A DNA stretch of 64,000 nucleotides, from assembly GCA_963840785.1 (NCBI GenBank), contig CAWJAF010000001.1:62001-126000 (forward strand), given 5' to 3'. Below, piece by piece: positions 18,401 to 26,591 of the stretch. Below the pieces are notes generated by a model. That model was not told where the DNA came from, did not search any database, and saw only the letters and a program-made list of their open reading frames with translations. Position 1 is the first letter of the stretch. The number at the start of each line of letters is the position of its first letter. This stretch comes from JALYOK01 sp963840785. Its GTDB lineage: Bacteria > Pseudomonadota > Gammaproteobacteria > Burkholderiales > JALYOK01. Made by a program: the position numbers and the translations under genes.

Positions 18401-20123
18401 CCAAACCCAGCACCGGCTGGCTGACTTCTAGGCGTAGTGGTGGATCGGTTTCATCAATACCAAGCAGATTCGGTTTCGGGCCGATGAACGACACCAGCGA
18501 CATGACAATCTCTTCGCGAATCGGATCGATCGGGGGATTGGTCACTTGCGCAAACAGCTGCTTGAAATAGTTGTAAAGCGGTTTGAGCTTGTTCGACAAC
18601 ACCGGCAGTGCGGCATCATTGCCCATGGAGCCGGTGGATTCTTCGCCCGCAGTCGCCATGGGCTGCAGAATGAACTTGATGTCTTCTTGGGTATAGCCAA
18701 AGGCTTGTTGTTGATCCAGTAATGCCTCGGAGAGCCGCGTGGATATTGGGCCTGCGGGCAAGTCATCAAGAAAATAACGCGACTTCTCGATCCATTCACG
18801 ATAGGGTTTCGCGCCGGCGAGTTCGGCTTTTAGCTCCGCGTCATCGATGATGCGGCCTTTTTCCAGGTCGATCAGCAACATTTTGCCGGGCTGCAAACGC
18901 CACTTCTTAATAATTTTTTCTTGCGGAATGTCGAGCACGCCCATTTCGGAGGCCATTAACACCATGCCGTCATCGGTTACAAGGTAGCGCGCGGGGCGCA
19001 AGCCGTTGCGATCGAGTGTGGCACCAATTTGACGACCATCAGTAAAGGCGACCGCAGCAGGGCCGTCCCACGGCTCTTGCAGCGCCGCGTGATATTCGTA
19101 AAACGCGCGGCGGCTTTCGTCCATCAGCGGATTATTGGCCCAGGCTTCCGGGATCAACATCATCATGGCGTGGGCAAGCGAATAGCCGCCCATCACCAAA
19201 AGCTCCAGCGCGTTATCGAAGCCCGCCGAATCGCTTTGCTCTTCCGGAATGAGCGGCCAAATTTTTTCCAGGTCGTCGCCGAGGAGCGTGGAACGAATTG
19301 CCGCGTGCCGCGCGGTCATCCAATTGACGTTACCGCGCAAGGTGTTGATCTCACCGTTGTGCGCGATCATACGGAACGGATGGGCCAGTTCCCAACTCGG
19401 GAAGGTGTTCGTGGAAAAACGTTGATGCACCAGCGCCAATCCGGAAGTTAGCGCGGGGTCTTGTAAATCGAGATAGTATTCCCCAACTTGGCTCGCCAGC
19501 AGCATGCCTTTATAGACAATCGTGCGCGAGGACATCGAGGCGATGTAGAACATCTTGCCGTCCGTCAAACCGAGGCCGCGAATTTTGTGTTGAATGCGCT
19601 TGTGTAAGATAAATAGCTTACGTTCGAAGGCATCTTGATCTTTGCAACCCGAACCGCGCGCAACAAAAAGCTGCCGCACGACCGGCTCGCAAGCCTTAAC
19701 GCCCACACCTAATCCTGAGTTATCCACCGGCACATCACGCCAGCCGATGATGGATTGACCTTCGTCCTTGATGAAGTCAGTGATTACTTGCTCGCACTTT
19801 GAGCGGCTCTCGGTCTGTCTGGGCAAAAACAACATCGCAACGCCGTAAGTGCCAACGGCGGGCAAATTCAAGCCGATCGTCGCGACTTCGCGGCGCAAAT
19901 AAGCATCCGGAATTTGCAGCAAAATGCCCGAACCGTCACCCATTAACGCGTCGGCACCCGTCGCGCCGCGATGTGTCAAATTTGTCAAGATACGCAAACC
20001 TTGCGCAACGATGTCGTGGCTCTTTTTGCCATCGATATTGGCGATAAAGCCAACACCGCAGGCATCGTGCTCATTGCGGGGATCGTACAGGCCCTGTTGT
20101 TTCGGTAACGCTGGGTAATTCAC
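15495..20123 (-). CDS. gltB: Glutamate synthase large subunit (NADPH)
   Basis: GltB makes two glutamates from glutamine and 2-oxoglutarate. The protein has 1,542 residues in full frame. EHDACGVGFIA gives the Ntn-amidotransferase Cys (residue 22), which is exposed after propeptide removal. The FMN-binding barrel has KPGEGGQLPGHKV and GHDGGTGASPW, with the 3Fe-4S Cys motif CIMMRKCHLNTCPVG. The C-terminal GXGXG beta-helix domain is present. The start codon is GTG with an AAGAGG Shine-Dalgarno seven bases before. Confidence 0.97.
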   Translation of the reverse strand: MNYPALPKQQGLYDPRNEHDACGVGFIANIDGKKSHDIVAQGLRILTNLTHRGATGADALMGDGSGILLQIPDAYLRREVATIGLNLPAVGTYGVAMLFLPRQTESRSKCEQVITDFIKDEGQSIIGWRDVPVDNSGLGVGVKACEPVVRQLFVARGSGCKDQDAFERKLFILHKRIQHKIRGLGLTDGKMFYIASMSSRTIVYKGMLLASQVGEYYLDLQDPALTSGLALVHQRFSTNTFPSWELAHPFRMIAHNGEINTLRGNVNWMTARHAAIRSTLLGDDLEKIWPLIPEEQSDSAGFDNALELLVMGGYSLAHAMMMLIPEAWANNPLMDESRRAFYEYHAALQEPWDGPAAVAFTDGRQIGATLDRNGLRPARYLVTDDGMVLMASEMGVLDIPQEKIIKKWRLQPGKMLLIDLEKGRIIDDAELKAELAGAKPYREWIEKSRYFLDDLPAGPISTRLSEALLDQQQAFGYTQEDIKFILQPMATAGEESTGSMGNDAALPVLSNKLKPLYNYFKQLFAQVTNPPIDPIREEIVMSLVSFIGPKPNLLGIDETDPPLRLEVSQPVLGLDDLEKLKQIDKATQGKFRALVLDICYPISEAAAGMEAAISKLCVSAEKAVKEGYNVLILSDRTVNAKCIPIPALLACAGVHHHLVRAGLRTSTGLVVDTGSAREVHHFALLAGYGAEAICPWLAFDTVEAMAEGKKDGAKKFTKAIGKGLYKVMSKMGISTYQSYCGAQIFEAIGLNSPFIAKYFTGTASNIEGIGIEQVAEEAVRVHSLAYSEDPVLTSALDAGGEYAFRVRGEEHMWTPDSIAKLQHSTKQNSYATYKEYAKIINDQSQRHMTFRGLFDIKSAGAPIPIEEVESAKEIVKRFATGAMSLGSISTEAHTTLAVAMNRIGGKSNTGEGGEDARRYELIKAGESLQSRIGKDRVAKDIELKVGDSLRSKIKQVASGRFGVTAEYLASADQIQIKMAQGAKPGEGGQLPGHKVSEYIAQLRFSVPGVGLISPPPHHDIYSIEDLAQLIHDLKNANPKASISVKLVSEVGVGTVAAGVSKAKSDHVTIAGHDGGTGASPWSSIKHAGTPWELGLAETQQTLVLNHLRGRIAVQVDGQMKTGRDVIIGALLGADEFGFATAPLVVTGCIMMRKCHLNTCPVGVATQDPELRKKFQGSPEHVVNFFFFVAEEAREIMAQMGVRKLDELIGRSELLDTRKGIEHWKAKGLDFSRIFHSPDVPAQVARRHRENQDHGLEKALDHKLIAQAQAALEKKQPVVINSPVSNANRTAGTLLSHEVARRYGHTGLPDETIHVNFKGTAGQSFGAFLSKGITLELEGDANDYVGKGLSGGRIIVRPSPKFRGNPLENIIVGNTVLYGAICGDAFFRGVAGERFAVRNSGATAIVEGVGDHGCEYMTGGTVVVLGATGRNFAAGMSGGIAYVIDEDGKFKQRVNPAMVTVEPVQSSHEQEAKLAREVWHRGETDEAQLKAMIEQHGRLTHSERATQILADWNTWRGKFVKVFPIEYKRALTELAAKNNKLAA

Positions 20124-20455
20124 GGCTAACCTCTTGCGGATACTGTGTTTTAAATCAATCGCTTATAAATTCGTCGGCCCTCGCTTGAGAGGCCTAAATT
20201 CAGGCTTCAAAATCAGAGCGAAAGTCTCTAAGTTTAACTTCAAGCAAGGTGCGTCGCAATCACTTTTGCCCCACGTACCGCGAGGAATGACGGCCAACAA
20301 AAAAATTTGCCAGATGTTTTCCTGTCAAGTAGAATTAACAAAGTTTCACAAGTACCTATTGCATAAATATAAAATCTAGGTTTTAATCCGATCTGCCAAG
20401 CGCTGTGTTTTTCAACTTATAACATTTATTTAAAGTAATTATTAGGAGTGCTGCC
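20124..20455. other. gltB / Ig-lipoprotein divergent intergenic region
   Basis: This 332-bp region separates divergent genes and must hold the gltB promoter and that of the lipoprotein. A TATAAC at 20418-20423 could be a -10 for the plus-strand gene and TATAAG (minus strand, 20162-20167) one for gltB, but neither has a good -35. A short CGCGAGGAATGACGG near 20279 resembles arms of dispersed palindromes. No gene was seen. Confidence 0.4.
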
Positions 20456-22603
20456 TTGCCTACGCTGCCCATCGCCCGCTTTTTATCAATAGCTAATCTT
20501 TTGATCGTAGTTTCTTTTCTGGCCGCGCTATCGGCCTGCGGTGGTGGTGGAACTAAATCCGCCGAAGGTGCTCCTGGAACGCCCGGTACGCCCGGGACTC
20601 CAGTACCAATAAAGGTAGCGATGCTCTCTTTGTCCCTCACCGATCCGACTACAGGACAAGCCAAAAGCTCAATTTCCAGTAACAGTCCCGCACTGGTCAC
20701 AGCAACCGTAAAAAAAGCGGATGGAAGTGCGGCTGATGGTGTTGTCGTCACATTTTCCACCGATGGGGCTTTGGCAACGCTAACGCCTGCTTCAGGAACG
20801 GCACTTACCGATGGGAATGGCATCGCGACAGTCACCCTAAGCGCATCGAACACCGCATCAAGTGGGGCAGCGAACATTGATGCGAGAGCGCAGGTCGGAA
20901 CAGAAGAGGCAAGCGGAGCCACTGCGTTCGCTATCGGCGCGACCAATGTTACGTTGAGTAATCCACTTACGATTGGTGTCGGAAGTACATCCCTTTCCGC
21001 ATTTGGAACAACCAGCGTAAGCGTTCAAGTTCTAACTGGTGGGGTATTGTTTACCACACCGCTATCTGTCAGCTTTAGCTCTGGATGCGCTGCGAGTGGA
21101 AAAGCCGAATTAACGACATCGGTTACTACAGTAAATGGTGTTGCTACGGCTTCTTACCGAGATAAGGGCTGTTCCGGACTCGATACGATTACAGCGACTC
21201 TGAGTGGGATTGCCGCGACATCTTCAGCCACTATTACGGTGTTAGCGCCCAACACCGGCGCAATACAATTTGTAGCGGCTAATCCGGCCCAGATTACCCT
21301 AAAGGGGACGGGCGGCGCGGGGTTGTCGGAAACCTCCGAAGTGAGGTTTAAAGTGTTGGATGTGGGTGGAAATCCCGTCGGCGGCAAAACAGTTAACTTT
21401 ACGTTAAGCACCACAGTCGGTGGTGTTTCGTTGACGTCAACGTCGGCTGTATCAGATCCAACAACCGGCGAGGTCGTTACCAACGTCATCGCAGGAACGG
21501 TTAGCACACCTGTTCGCGTCCTTGCGACGACGACAAATAACGTGAATGCTCAACTGGCAACTCAGTCCGATCAACTGACAATTACGACTGGCGTACCGAC
21601 GCAAACTGCGTTTTCCGTTTCTGCGACGACACTAAATATTGAGGGCTGGGATTTTGACGGGATCAATACAACGATAAACGCACGCTTGGCCGATCACTTC
21701 GGTAATCCGCCCCCTGGCGGCACGGTCGTCAATTTCATTTCGGAGGGTGCGAAGGTAAATGGGACTTGCTCGACGTCAGCTTCCGGCGCCACGATCGAAG
21801 GCGGAACCTGTTCGGTACTCTTCACCAGCCAAACTCTAAGGCCCACCAATGGCCGCGTTTCTGTTCTGGCGTATGCCGTTGGCGAAGAAGGATTTACGGA
21901 CTTAAACGGCAACGGGATAGTCGATCAACGATCGGAACTCGTTGATTCCAACTTTACAAGTACGGTTGGTTACGGCGAGGCTTTCGTCGACTTCAATGAG
22001 AATAATAGCCGAGATGAAACGACCGAGCCTTTCGTAGACTTCGATTCGAATGGCGCTTTCCTTTTACCCGCCGCCGATCCTGCGTCAGCACTGTACAAAG
22101 GCATTTTGTGCCTAGAATCATCCGGTTTGTGTGACGCAAGCAAGACCTTGCATCTGCGACAAACAATGGTAATCGTCCTTTCGGGATCGGATCCTTACAT
22201 ATCAACGGATTTTGACCCAGGGTCGGCTATAGACCTTACTACAGGATCCAGAGACGTCAGCTTCAGAATTTCAGACCTCCATGGCAATGCGTTACCGTCA
22301 GGTACCACAATTTCGTTCGGCACCAAGAATACCGATCTCGTGTTCTCTTCTGGCGCACTTACGGTGGGAAATACAACGGCCTGCCTGAGCAAAGCCAACC
22401 ATGAGTCGCTGGGATTTTTGATTACTCCAGGGATTGCACAGCCGGACTATTGCCCGCTGCTGGCAAATAGCCCCGGCACGTTTGATTACTCGGCGACCAT
22501 TAAGAGCCCAACTACCGCGACGGATCCGACAGGCCAGTTAACTCTAACAATAAAGACCCCAAGTGGCCGCTCAATTACTTATGCGTTTACGACTTTCCTC
22601 TGA
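20456..22603 (+). CDS. Lipoprotein with bacterial Ig-like (Big1-type) repeats
   Basis: The 715-residue protein has a lipoprotein signal (lipobox LSAC, about residues 23-26), a short Gly/Pro spacer with GTPGTPGTP, then repeated beta-sandwich modules. Repeats show the Big_1 pattern: VTATVKKADGSAADGVVVTF, TDGNGIATVTL, TLKGTGG, and VLDVGGNPVGGKTVNFTL. The middle contains Asp/Asn-rich loops (DFNENNSRDETTEPFVDFD) that resemble calcium sites. A TTG start is chosen because AGGAG lies seven bases before it. It is probably a surface or periplasmic adhesin-like protein. Confidence 0.8.
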   Translation: MPTLPIARFLSIANLLIVVSFLAALSACGGGGTKSAEGAPGTPGTPGTPVPIKVAMLSLSLTDPTTGQAKSSISSNSPALVTATVKKADGSAADGVVVTFSTDGALATLTPASGTALTDGNGIATVTLSASNTASSGAANIDARAQVGTEEASGATAFAIGATNVTLSNPLTIGVGSTSLSAFGTTSVSVQVLTGGVLFTTPLSVSFSSGCAASGKAELTTSVTTVNGVATASYRDKGCSGLDTITATLSGIAATSSATITVLAPNTGAIQFVAANPAQITLKGTGGAGLSETSEVRFKVLDVGGNPVGGKTVNFTLSTTVGGVSLTSTSAVSDPTTGEVVTNVIAGTVSTPVRVLATTTNNVNAQLATQSDQLTITTGVPTQTAFSVSATTLNIEGWDFDGINTTINARLADHFGNPPPGGTVVNFISEGAKVNGTCSTSASGATIEGGTCSVLFTSQTLRPTNGRVSVLAYAVGEEGFTDLNGNGIVDQRSELVDSNFTSTVGYGEAFVDFNENNSRDETTEPFVDFDSNGAFLLPAADPASALYKGILCLESSGLCDASKTLHLRQTMVIVLSGSDPYISTDFDPGSAIDLTTGSRDVSFRISDLHGNALPSGTTISFGTKNTDLVFSSGALTVGNTTACLSKANHESLGFLITPGIAQPDYCPLLANSPGTFDYSATIKSPTTATDPTGQLTLTIKTPSGRSITYAFTTFL

Positions 22604-22606
22604 TCG

Positions 22607-22650
22607 AAATTGGTTCGCCGTCTGATCGTACGGCGAACCAATTTTTATTA
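22607..22650 (+). terminator. Intrinsic terminator after the Ig-repeat lipoprotein gene
   Basis: A perfect 15-bp inverted repeat (22607-22621 with 22630-22644, 8-base loop) begins three bases after the stop codon and ends in a T-rich run (ATTTTTATTA). Its A/T flanks could also serve the convergent aroB transcript. Confidence 0.85.
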
Positions 22651-23731
22651 GAACGGAGTTGTCCCGAGTACTTTCGACAAAATACTTTCTGGAACGGAAT
22701 TCTCGTTGTAGGCGGCGCCTAACCCGGTAAGCAATATGAAATTTAGCCTACCGGACGATACCTTTTTATCGTATTGCATGTGGGACACGTATCCCGCCGA
22801 TCCTAAATCTGGTGGAACAACCGGCAGACCCGCGGCGACTAGTAATGCCTCAGCTCGGCCCCTTTCCTTTTTTTCTAAACCGCCAATTTCAATTGACGTT
22901 GACATGGCAAGCATAATTCCCATAGCTACCGCCTCACCATGTAACCACTTGCTGTAACCCGTGGCCGTCTCAATTGCGTGGCCGAAACGTGTGCCCCAAA
23001 TTCAAAATCGCGCGGATGCCGGTTTCTTTTTCATCCTGCGCGACAACCTCCGCTTTGTTCCGACACGATTCGTAAATTGCGTGGATGAGCGCATCCGGTT
23101 CTCGCGCCATAACTCGTTCGATATTTGCTTCGAGCCATTCAAAAAACGGTAGGTCTCGGATTAATCCATACTTGATGACTTCAGCCATACCAGCCGAGAA
23201 TTCGCGATTGGGTAGTGTATTCAGTAGATCGGTATCGGCTAAAACCAGCTTCGGTTGATAAAACGCGCCAACCATATTCTTGCCCTGCGGATGGTTGATT
23301 GCGGTTTTGCCACCGACGGCGGAATCTACTTGCGCGAGTAGCGTCGTTGGAATTTGAATATAAGGCGCGCCACGTTGGTAGGTTGCTGCGGCAAAGCCGG
23401 TCATATCGCCGACCACGCCGCCGCCGAGGGCAATCAGCGTCGTCTTGCGCTCGCATCTTTTTTCGATGAGCTGATCGTAGATTAGATTGAGCGTTTGCCA
23501 GTTTTTGTGAATTTCGCCATCGGGCAACACGATCGAGAAATTTTCCACACCAGCGGCCGTGAGGGAATTTTGTAGTCTTTCCGCATAAAGTGGCGCAACA
23601 GTTGTGTTGGTGACGATTACGGCGCGATTTTGCGCGAGGTGCGGTGTAATTAAATCGGCGCGTTCCAGCAGGCCGGGCCCAATGTGAATGGGATAGGGCT
23701 GATCTTTAATATTTACAGTGAGTGTGCGCAT
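22648..23731 (-). CDS. aroB: 3-dehydroquinate synthase (one frameshift)
   Basis: AroB closes DAHP to 3-dehydroquinate using NAD and a metal. The main frame runs from ATG 23731 through LPDGEIHKN, ALGGGVVGDMTGF and TTLLAQVDSAVGGKTAIN to LNLGHTF. There the frame is lost, and it resumes one base away with the family C-terminus (HGEAVAMGIMLAMS). An extra base at about 22984 explains this: removing it restores GHTFGHAIE. The restored length is about 360 residues, normal. The gene is essential for aromatic synthesis and has no second copy here, so a sequence error is likely. Confidence 0.88.
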
Positions 23732-23759
23732 GATTCGGGCCAAATCCATCGACCAAAGA

Positions 23760-24275
23760 TTATAGCCGAGCGAGTTCGCGTTCGAGGTGACGCACCAATT
23801 TTTGCACGTTCTGCTCGCCGGTATCGGCAATTAGGTGGGCGATCTCACTATAAAGCGGATCGCGCTGCGTGAGTAGTTCCTGCAAGCGCGCGCGGGGATT
23901 TTCGGTTTGTAGCAAGGGTCGGTTTTTGTCGTTGCGCGTTCGTCGCCAAAGGTCGTCGGTGCTTGCGCGCAGGTAAACAACCGTGCCACGGCTGTGCAGC
24001 GCGTGCCGATTGACGTCGCGCAAAATTACGCCGCCACCGGTGGCGAGAACGATGCCATTTTCCTGGGTAAGCTCCTCAATTGCGAGCTCTTCGCGTGCGC
24101 GAAATCCGGCCTCGCCTTCGAGTTCGAAAATAACCGCAACTTTGACGCCCGTTCGCTTTTCAATCTCTTGATCGGAATCGACGAAACGCTTGCCTAGATG
24201 TTTGGCGAGCAGTTTGCCCACAGTCGTTTTCCCTGCGCCCATGAGCCCAACTAAGAAAATGTTTTCTGTCGGCAT
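23760..24275 (-). CDS. aroK: Shikimate kinase
   Basis: AroK phosphorylates shikimate at the 3-hydroxyl. The Walker A GLMGAGKTTVGK is at residues 9-20, the shikimate-binding region follows in FVDSDQEIEKRTG, and the GFRARE and ATGGG motifs are present. At 171 residues it is full length. aroB follows 28 bases downstream, giving the usual aroK-aroB operon. Confidence 0.95.
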   Translation of the reverse strand: MPTENIFLVGLMGAGKTTVGKLLAKHLGKRFVDSDQEIEKRTGVKVAVIFELEGEAGFRAREELAIEELTQENGIVLATGGGVILRDVNRHALHSRGTVVYLRASTDDLWRRTRNDKNRPLLQTENPRARLQELLTQRDPLYSEIAHLIADTGEQNVQKLVRHLERELARL

Positions 24276-24400
24276 GCACCACCATTATCCAAATAAAACC
24301 GGCCGGATCAAGTTGATCAAAGCCGGAGTGGTAAGGATAACAAAAGTGAAATGTCTACGTTATTATTCGCGCAAGAAAAAACGATAACGATGGGCAAAGG

Positions 24401-26272
24401 CTAAGCCCGCCGATATATTTCCGCACCCTGCTGAACGAATTCCGCGGATTTTTCTTCCATCCCTTTTTCCAGCGCAGCCTTTTCGTCGACGCCTTGCTTC
24501 GCCGCGTAGTCGCGCACATCCTGGGTGATTTTCATCGAACAAAAATGCGGGCCGCACATCGAGCAAAAATGCGCGAGTTTGGCGCCGTCTTGCGGTAGCG
24601 TTTCGTCATGGAATTGCTTCGCTTTATCGGGATCGAGGCCGAGGTTGAACTGATCGTCCCAACGGAATTCGAAGCGCGCTTTTGACAGCGCGTTGTCGCG
24701 AATCTGCGCGCCGGGATGGCCTTTGGCCAAGTCGGCTGCATGGGCAGCGATTTTGTAGGTGATGATGCCGTCTTTGACGTCGTCTTTGTCGGGCAAACCC
24801 AAGTGTTCTTTCGGCGTGACGTAGCACAGCATCGCCGTGCCGTACCAGCCGATCATCGCCGCGCCGATGCCGCTGGTGATGTGGTCGTAGCCCGGCGCGA
24901 TGTCGGTGGTGAGCGGGCCGAGCGTATAAAACGGCGCTTCGCCGCAATGCTCCAATTGCAAATCCATATTCTCTTTGATCATGTGCATCGGCACGTGGCC
25001 AGGGCCTTCGATCATGGTTTGCACGTCGTGCTTCCAAGCGATTTGCGTGAGTTCGCCCAGGGTTTTCAGCTCGGCAAACTGCGCTTCGTCGTTGGCATCA
25101 TAAATCGAGCCCGGACGCAGGCCGTCGCCGAGCGAAAAGCTGACATCGTACGCTTTCATAATCTCGCAAATTTCTTCGAAGCGCGTGTACAGAAAACTTT
25201 CTTTGTGATGCGCGAGACACCATTTCGCCATGATCGATCCGCCGCGCGAGACGATACCCGTCATGCGTTTGGCGGTCATCGGAATGTAGCGCAGCAACAC
25301 GCCGGCGTGAATCGTGAAGTAATCCACGCCCTGTTCCGCTTGCTCGATCAGCGTATCGCGATAAATTTCCCAAGTGAGGTCTTCGGCCTTGCCGTCGACT
25401 TTCTCCAGCGCTTGATAAATCGGCACCGTACCAATTGGCACCGGCGAATTACGGATAATCCATTCGCGAGTTTCGTGGATGTGTTTGCCGGTGGAAAGAT
25501 CCATCACCGTGTCGCCGCCCCAGCGGATCGCCCAAGTCATTTTTTCCACTTCTTCTTGAATGCTCGAGCCTAACGCGGAATTACCGATATTCGCGTTGAT
25601 CTTCACCAAGAAATTACGCCCGATAATCATCGGTTCCGTTTCCGGATGATTGATGTTCGCCGGAATAATCGCGCGGCCGCGCGCCACTTCATCGCGAACG
25701 AATTCCGGCGTGATTTGCTTCGGAATGCTCGCACCAAAATCGTGGCCGGGATGTTGTTTGCGCAATAAATCGCTGAGCAAATCCGTGCGCTGATTTTCGC
25801 GGATGGCGATGTATTCCATTTCTGGCGTCACGATGCCGCGTTTGGCGTAATGCATTTGAGAAACATTTGCGCCCGTTTTCGCGCGGCGCGGCTTGCGATG
25901 CAAATTAAAACGCATCGCCGCGAGCGCCGCATCGTTCAAGCGCTCGACGCCGTATTGCGAACTCGGCCCGCCCAACAATTCCGTATCGCCACGCTGCTCG
26001 ATCCAAGACTGGCGCAGCGGCGCCAATCCAGTTTGAATATCGATTGCGACGCTTGGGTCGGTATAAGGCCCCGAGGTATCGTAAACATAAATCGGCGGAT
26101 TTTTCTCGACGCCAAAACTTGCTGGCGTATCGCTTTGCGAAATCTCGCGCATCGGCACGCGCACGCCGGGCAACTTGCCCTCAACATACACTTTGCGCGA
26201 TTGCGGCAATGGCTTCACCGCTGCCTCATCGACATGGGCAGCGCTGGCTAAAAATTTGGGATGGGCGTTCAT
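24401..26272 (-). CDS. thiC: Phosphomethylpyrimidine synthase
   Basis: ThiC is a radical-SAM enzyme that rearranges AIR to HMP-phosphate for thiamine synthesis. The 623-residue protein has the C-terminal cluster motif CSMCGPHFCSMK and the conserved core MIEGPGHVPMHMI. The frame is open to 26302, but ATG 26272 is preferred because AAGGAG lies six bases before it. A TPP riboswitch lies directly upstream. Confidence 0.97.
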   Translation of the reverse strand: MNAHPKFLASAAHVDEAAVKPLPQSRKVYVEGKLPGVRVPMREISQSDTPASFGVEKNPPIYVYDTSGPYTDPSVAIDIQTGLAPLRQSWIEQRGDTELLGGPSSQYGVERLNDAALAAMRFNLHRKPRRAKTGANVSQMHYAKRGIVTPEMEYIAIRENQRTDLLSDLLRKQHPGHDFGASIPKQITPEFVRDEVARGRAIIPANINHPETEPMIIGRNFLVKINANIGNSALGSSIQEEVEKMTWAIRWGGDTVMDLSTGKHIHETREWIIRNSPVPIGTVPIYQALEKVDGKAEDLTWEIYRDTLIEQAEQGVDYFTIHAGVLLRYIPMTAKRMTGIVSRGGSIMAKWCLAHHKESFLYTRFEEICEIMKAYDVSFSLGDGLRPGSIYDANDEAQFAELKTLGELTQIAWKHDVQTMIEGPGHVPMHMIKENMDLQLEHCGEAPFYTLGPLTTDIAPGYDHITSGIGAAMIGWYGTAMLCYVTPKEHLGLPDKDDVKDGIITYKIAAHAADLAKGHPGAQIRDNALSKARFEFRWDDQFNLGLDPDKAKQFHDETLPQDGAKLAHFCSMCGPHFCSMKITQDVRDYAAKQGVDEKAALEKGMEEKSAEFVQQGAEIYRRA

Positions 26273-26278
26273 TTGCAA

Positions 26279-26299
26279 CTCCTTATAGGTCGAAAGGAG
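26279..26299 (-). promoter_or_regulatory. thiC Shine-Dalgarno and complementary anti-SD segment
   Basis: On the minus strand CTCCTT (26294-26299) lies upstream of the Shine-Dalgarno AAGGAG (26279-26284) and is its exact complement, with a 9-base loop. A competing stem, GCAAGA/TCTTGC, overlaps the 5' edge of the anti-SD. This suggests that the TPP riboswitch controls thiC translation by hiding or exposing the ribosome site. Confidence 0.6.
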
Positions 26300-26307
26300 C
26301 AAGACAT

Positions 26308-26385
26308 CTTGCTTCCCTACGACGGTATGATCCGTATCAGGTTCGAAGGGTTTGTCTCACCAGCTTGCACCGGACCCCCAGCAAC
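26308..26385 (-). ncRNA. TPP riboswitch (THI element)
   Basis: The leader carries the THI-box core in order: CTGGTGAGA, ACCCTTCGAACCTGAT, ACGGATCATACCG and CGTAGGGAAG. These correspond to the pyrimidine-binding TGAGA loop and the pyrophosphate-binding arm of the aptamer. It sits immediately upstream of thiC. Boundaries are approximate. Confidence 0.93.
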
Positions 26386-26591
26386 AACCTGTCACGTTAG
26401 AAGAAAAGCCGTACAAATGCAAGACCTACGCACCCCGCCGCGGCGTTCGATCGGCAAAAACCGTCTAAAGATGGCATAATCCTTCGGGGGTTACGAGAGG
26501 TAACGCTTCTTTCGGCAAATATCCGAGGGAATTGATATTCTCGAACAAGAATCCTCCGTGCTCTCGCCGATTGTTTGACTAGGGAGATTTC

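Noticed and set aside
24716..25573. Long plus-strand frame opposite thiC
   Set aside because: It is antisense to a strongly conserved gene and has the Arg/His-rich composition of a shadow frame.
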